Shown here in pieces: positions 61,661-64,000 of a stretch of DNA of 64,000 nucleotides. Both the position numbers and the translations under genes were made by a program. The DNA is taken from NCBI GenBank assembly GCA_036245525.1, contig BTPG01000005.1, positions 123,147,318-123,211,317 on the forward strand, written 5' to 3'. This DNA comes from Semisulcospira habei. Its lineage: Eukaryota > Mollusca > Gastropoda > Semisulcospiridae. The notes beneath the pieces were generated by a model. That model worked only from the letters and a program-made list of their open reading frames with translations. It searched no databases and had not been told where the DNA came from. How positions within the stretch are numbered: the stretch's first letter is position 1; every line of letters begins with the position of its first letter.

Positions 61661-61948
61661 CAAGCAAAGAATATTTATGTTATTAGGAGATTTGCGAACT
61701 TGTAACACTTTACTGCCTGGAGTAGCCGGGTCGCGTTAGGTAAATATAATAGTTTTTATTCTTAACGTCTTTGTTGCGTGCCCGGCTTTTAATCAAAATA
61801 ACCAAACTAATAAAACAATCAATCCTTCAAATCAAACAAATCAAATCAGTCTATCAATCAAGCTAGCAAGCAAGCAATCCATGAATCAACGATTTGATAA
61901 ATTCAGTCAAATCCAGTCTTGTCCAATCCAATCCAATCCAACCCAGTC
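61661..61948. other. no recognisable gene
   Basis: AT-rich with short AATC/AAGC tetranucleotide runs leading into the CCAT array. Confidence 0.4.
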
Positions 61949-62002
61949 CATCCATCCATCCATCCATCCATCCATCCATCCATCCATCCATCCATCCATC
62001 CA
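61949..62002. repeat. (CCAT)n microsatellite
   Basis: About 13 perfect units. The complementary (ATGG)n motif is at 9721. Confidence 0.95.
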
Positions 62003-62006
62003 ATAC

Positions 62007-62103
62007 TGACGAACAAATTAAAGAAATGCGACCTTTTTTTAAACATCAGAAACACTACAGTGTTTCCGATGATTAAAAAAATGTCGCATTTCTTTTGCTC
62101 GTC
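62007..62103. repeat. HP5 hairpin
   Basis: TGACGAACAAATTAAAGAAA through AAACACT faces AGTGTTT through GCTCGTCA, including GAAATGCGACC / GTCGCATTTC. Arms of about 46 bp and a loop of two or three bases. Confidence 0.8.
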
Positions 62104-62319
62104 AATATACATGTGTAACATGAGAAGAGCTGACTGGCTTAGTATGATACACTGATTAGCGCAAAACTCAGTTTTGGCAGCAGGCCTGCTGACGCTCGGT
62201 TTCAGATTCCATCCTTTGGGGGATCAACAGAAGGTGGATAGATGCTGCCCTAACCCCACCCCACCCCCTCCCCCCCAAACCACCACTTTCTATCATCCCA
62301 CCCTGTCTCCCTACACTTC

Positions 62320-62407
62320 AACCCTTTGGGTGTCGGTAGCGGTTATAGTCGCGATGATTCCTCAAGGAATCATCGCGACTAAAACCGCTACCGATACGTA
62401 AAGGGTT
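62320..62407. mobile_element. HP2 88-bp fold-back element
   Basis: AACCCTTTGGGTGTCGGTAG to CTACCGATACGTAAAGGGTT. Arms of about 42 bp with few mismatches, centre TTCCTCAAGGAA. Same length as the copy at 23539. Confidence 0.85.
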
Positions 62408-62990
62408 CAGGCGTGTTTTGTGTCTTGTGTAAATTGTTCAGTTCCATTCGAAGAGAGTATCGGGCCGCCAATAAACGACTGAGGTTCACAAAGTGACACC
62501 ATAAGGACGAATCATTCAATGTAAGCGTGTTCGTCTGTGACTTTGGACCTTACGGCTACGGCATTACGCCGTATGGTCTGAAATCGCGAACCATCACACA
62601 GATTTATACACTGTGATTTGATTCAAGAACAGTGAAGCATTCATGACAATATGTATTAGTGATGAGCTTGTCAGCCTGAGTCTGGTCATCTGAGCAACAC
62701 CTGAGGCAGCCTGTGCGCAGACGAGTTTGAAATCATGCACCAAGCACGAAAAGAAACTGATATTGTTCATTTGTGGAAAATTACGGCTTATGTCGCCAAG
62801 GAGACGAGCATAGAGACGACTGAGTCTAGTAATTAGCGATACCCTGAGCAGGCGGCAATGCGTCAGTGGACAGGTGCGAAACTTTTTCATTATGACATTA
62901 TGACTCGCTCAGTACTGACATTTTTCTTATTGTTGTCTTTACCCCTACCCCACCCCCTACCCCCCTCCCCCCCCCCACCCCACCCCACAG
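62408..62990. other. no recognisable gene; poly-C at the right
   Basis: Nothing I can name up to 62930. 62942-62987 is C-rich and ends in CACAG, which could be a splice-acceptor tract. Confidence 0.4.
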
Positions 62991-63199
62991 ACACACCTTC
63001 CCCCTTCTCCCCCAAGTCCGGCTCCCGGTGCGCAAAGATCCTCGGTCCGACGCCTGACGGACGCAGCTGGCCCGCATACGGCTGCACAAGGCAATGCACC
63101 AAGTTCCACTCTTGGTGCCTCAGTACGCTGGTCTGGCAATGGGACCTCCCCGCATCCACGAATCAAGGTTCTCCGGTCTGTCTCGTACACAGTGGGTGA
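62991..63199 (+). CDS. possible Cys-rich terminal exon
   Basis: After a C-rich tract ending CCCACAG, the frame reads TPSPFSPKSGSRCAKILGPT, then DGRSWPAYGCTRQC, KFHSWCLSTLVWQWDLP and GSPVCLVHSG, stop at 63197-63199. Five cysteines and two WxW-like stretches in about 68 residues would suit an extracellular domain. No matching upstream exon is visible, the acceptor tract is C- rather than T-rich, and the frame also runs back through the poly-C as proline. I do not recognise a family, and chance is a real alternative. Confidence 0.3.
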
Positions 63200-64000
63200 A
63201 CAAAATTAAGTCTGGAAAGGATATAGAGGATACATAAGGAAAACCTATTATTGTGCTCTGCGGTGGGCGCCTTTGGAGCAAGTTGGCTTTTGGGATCTCA
63301 AAACACATTTTATCCGGAAGCGCTTATATAGTCCGATCTCTTAGGTAGATTTAGACGTGAATTGTGCATTTTGAAGTTGTCTTTCCGACGTATTGCACAG
63401 TTGTAGTCCTCCATCCGATGAGCGTTTTTGTCACCTGGGGCATCGCGGATTCAGTCTGGCTTCCATGGCAACCGCACTTCAATACAGTTGCTTAAATCGT
63501 GCGAGATATAGTTTTCTGACCATACCGCACAAACAATTCAAAATATTTTATAATAAATTTACAGAATTTGTTATTTGATTGTTCATTTAAAACAGAGATT
63601 GTTATTTGCATAATTTGCTGCTTGTGCGTTTGTTTGTTCGTACACATGTATATTTGCATATTTTCCATTTTAAAGTGTAATAGTCAGAATCTTTAGAGAT
63701 ACGTTTGAGCTGCTGTACGTGTTTGCCTACAATGATACCAGTTTATTAGATTGTTTTAGCAACTGTTTTATGCATTTTGTATATGTCCAGGCAAGGTCAA
63801 AGGTCGCAATAGTGTTTGAATACCTGTAACGGCCAGCAATACATTACACACAGCATCTGCTCACACAAACAGTTCATGCTTGTGTCTCAGGACATGTAAG
63901 ATGACGTTATGCCTATAAAACAACCGCTATTGATCAAGGATAAGGTCAAGTAAAGGTTAAAGGCAACACATACTGTGCTGAAAAATTTAACATCAGAATA
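63200..64000. other. no recognisable gene
   Basis: AT-rich sequence without domain, microsatellite or repeat family that I can support. Confidence 0.4.

Overview
This is a eukaryotic nuclear window and almost entirely non-genic. There are no operons, ribosome-binding sites or bacterial genes. Recognisable coding sequence is nearly all transposon-derived and decayed. The rest is microsatellite ((CT)n, (GT)n, (TTA)n, tetranucleotides), long poly-C/poly-G tracts, and many small fold-back repeats. The mix of RTE-like and CR1/Jockey-like LINEs, a Gmr1-type Ty3/gypsy element, a Crypton-like tyrosine recombinase and abundant microsatellites fits a marine invertebrate. A mollusc, perhaps a gastropod, is my best guess, but no species-diagnostic gene is present.

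Layout. 0-9.5 kb: a LINE endonuclease fragment at the left edge, copies of a non-autonomous repeat (Rep-A), and an 844-bp near-perfect palindromic insertion with a 14-bp target duplication. 9.4-24.5 kb: three candidate exons of one possible host gene on the minus strand (24.4, 10.1 and 9.6 kb) encoding a signal peptide, a linker and a transmembrane segment. Its putative 14-kb intron holds a broken Crypton-like recombinase (12.1-15.4 kb) split by a 780-bp MITE, a ~150-bp tandem repeat array, several fold-back MITEs and an RTE-like LINE fragment. A solo LTR of the same family as the 50-57 kb element lies at 21.9-22.9 kb. 24.5-30 kb: simple repeats, Rep-A, and a LINE remnant split by a 2-kb element with hAT-like ends.

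30-47 kb is a LINE cluster. LINE A (30.4-35.6 kb) carries a MITE in its endonuclease and a 5'-truncated RTE in its 3' UTR. LINE B (ORF1 plus ORF2, 36.6-47.0 kb) carries a second RTE in its endonuclease. The interval between the two RTEs is duplicated in tandem (period ~3.98-4.02 kb). The middle RTE has the left flank of one insertion and the right flank of the other, the signature of unequal crossing-over between them.

47-59.2 kb is a nest. LINE D is interrupted by a CR1/L2-like LINE (48.4-49.9 kb) and by a 7.4-kb Ty3/gypsy element on the minus strand (49.9-57.3 kb, TSD ATCTT). The gypsy element is itself interrupted by LINE F, which contains LINE G. Its integrase lies upstream of its reverse transcriptase (gag-PR-IN-RT-RH), the order known from the Gmr1 clade. 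59-64 kb: another Rep-A copy split by a 1.3-kb MITE with a 3-bp TSD, more hairpins, and one possible Cys-rich terminal exon near 63.1 kb.

All autonomous elements seen here are disrupted by stops, frameshifts or insertions, except the RTE open frames (5'-truncated) and the left-edge endonuclease frame (cut by the window).
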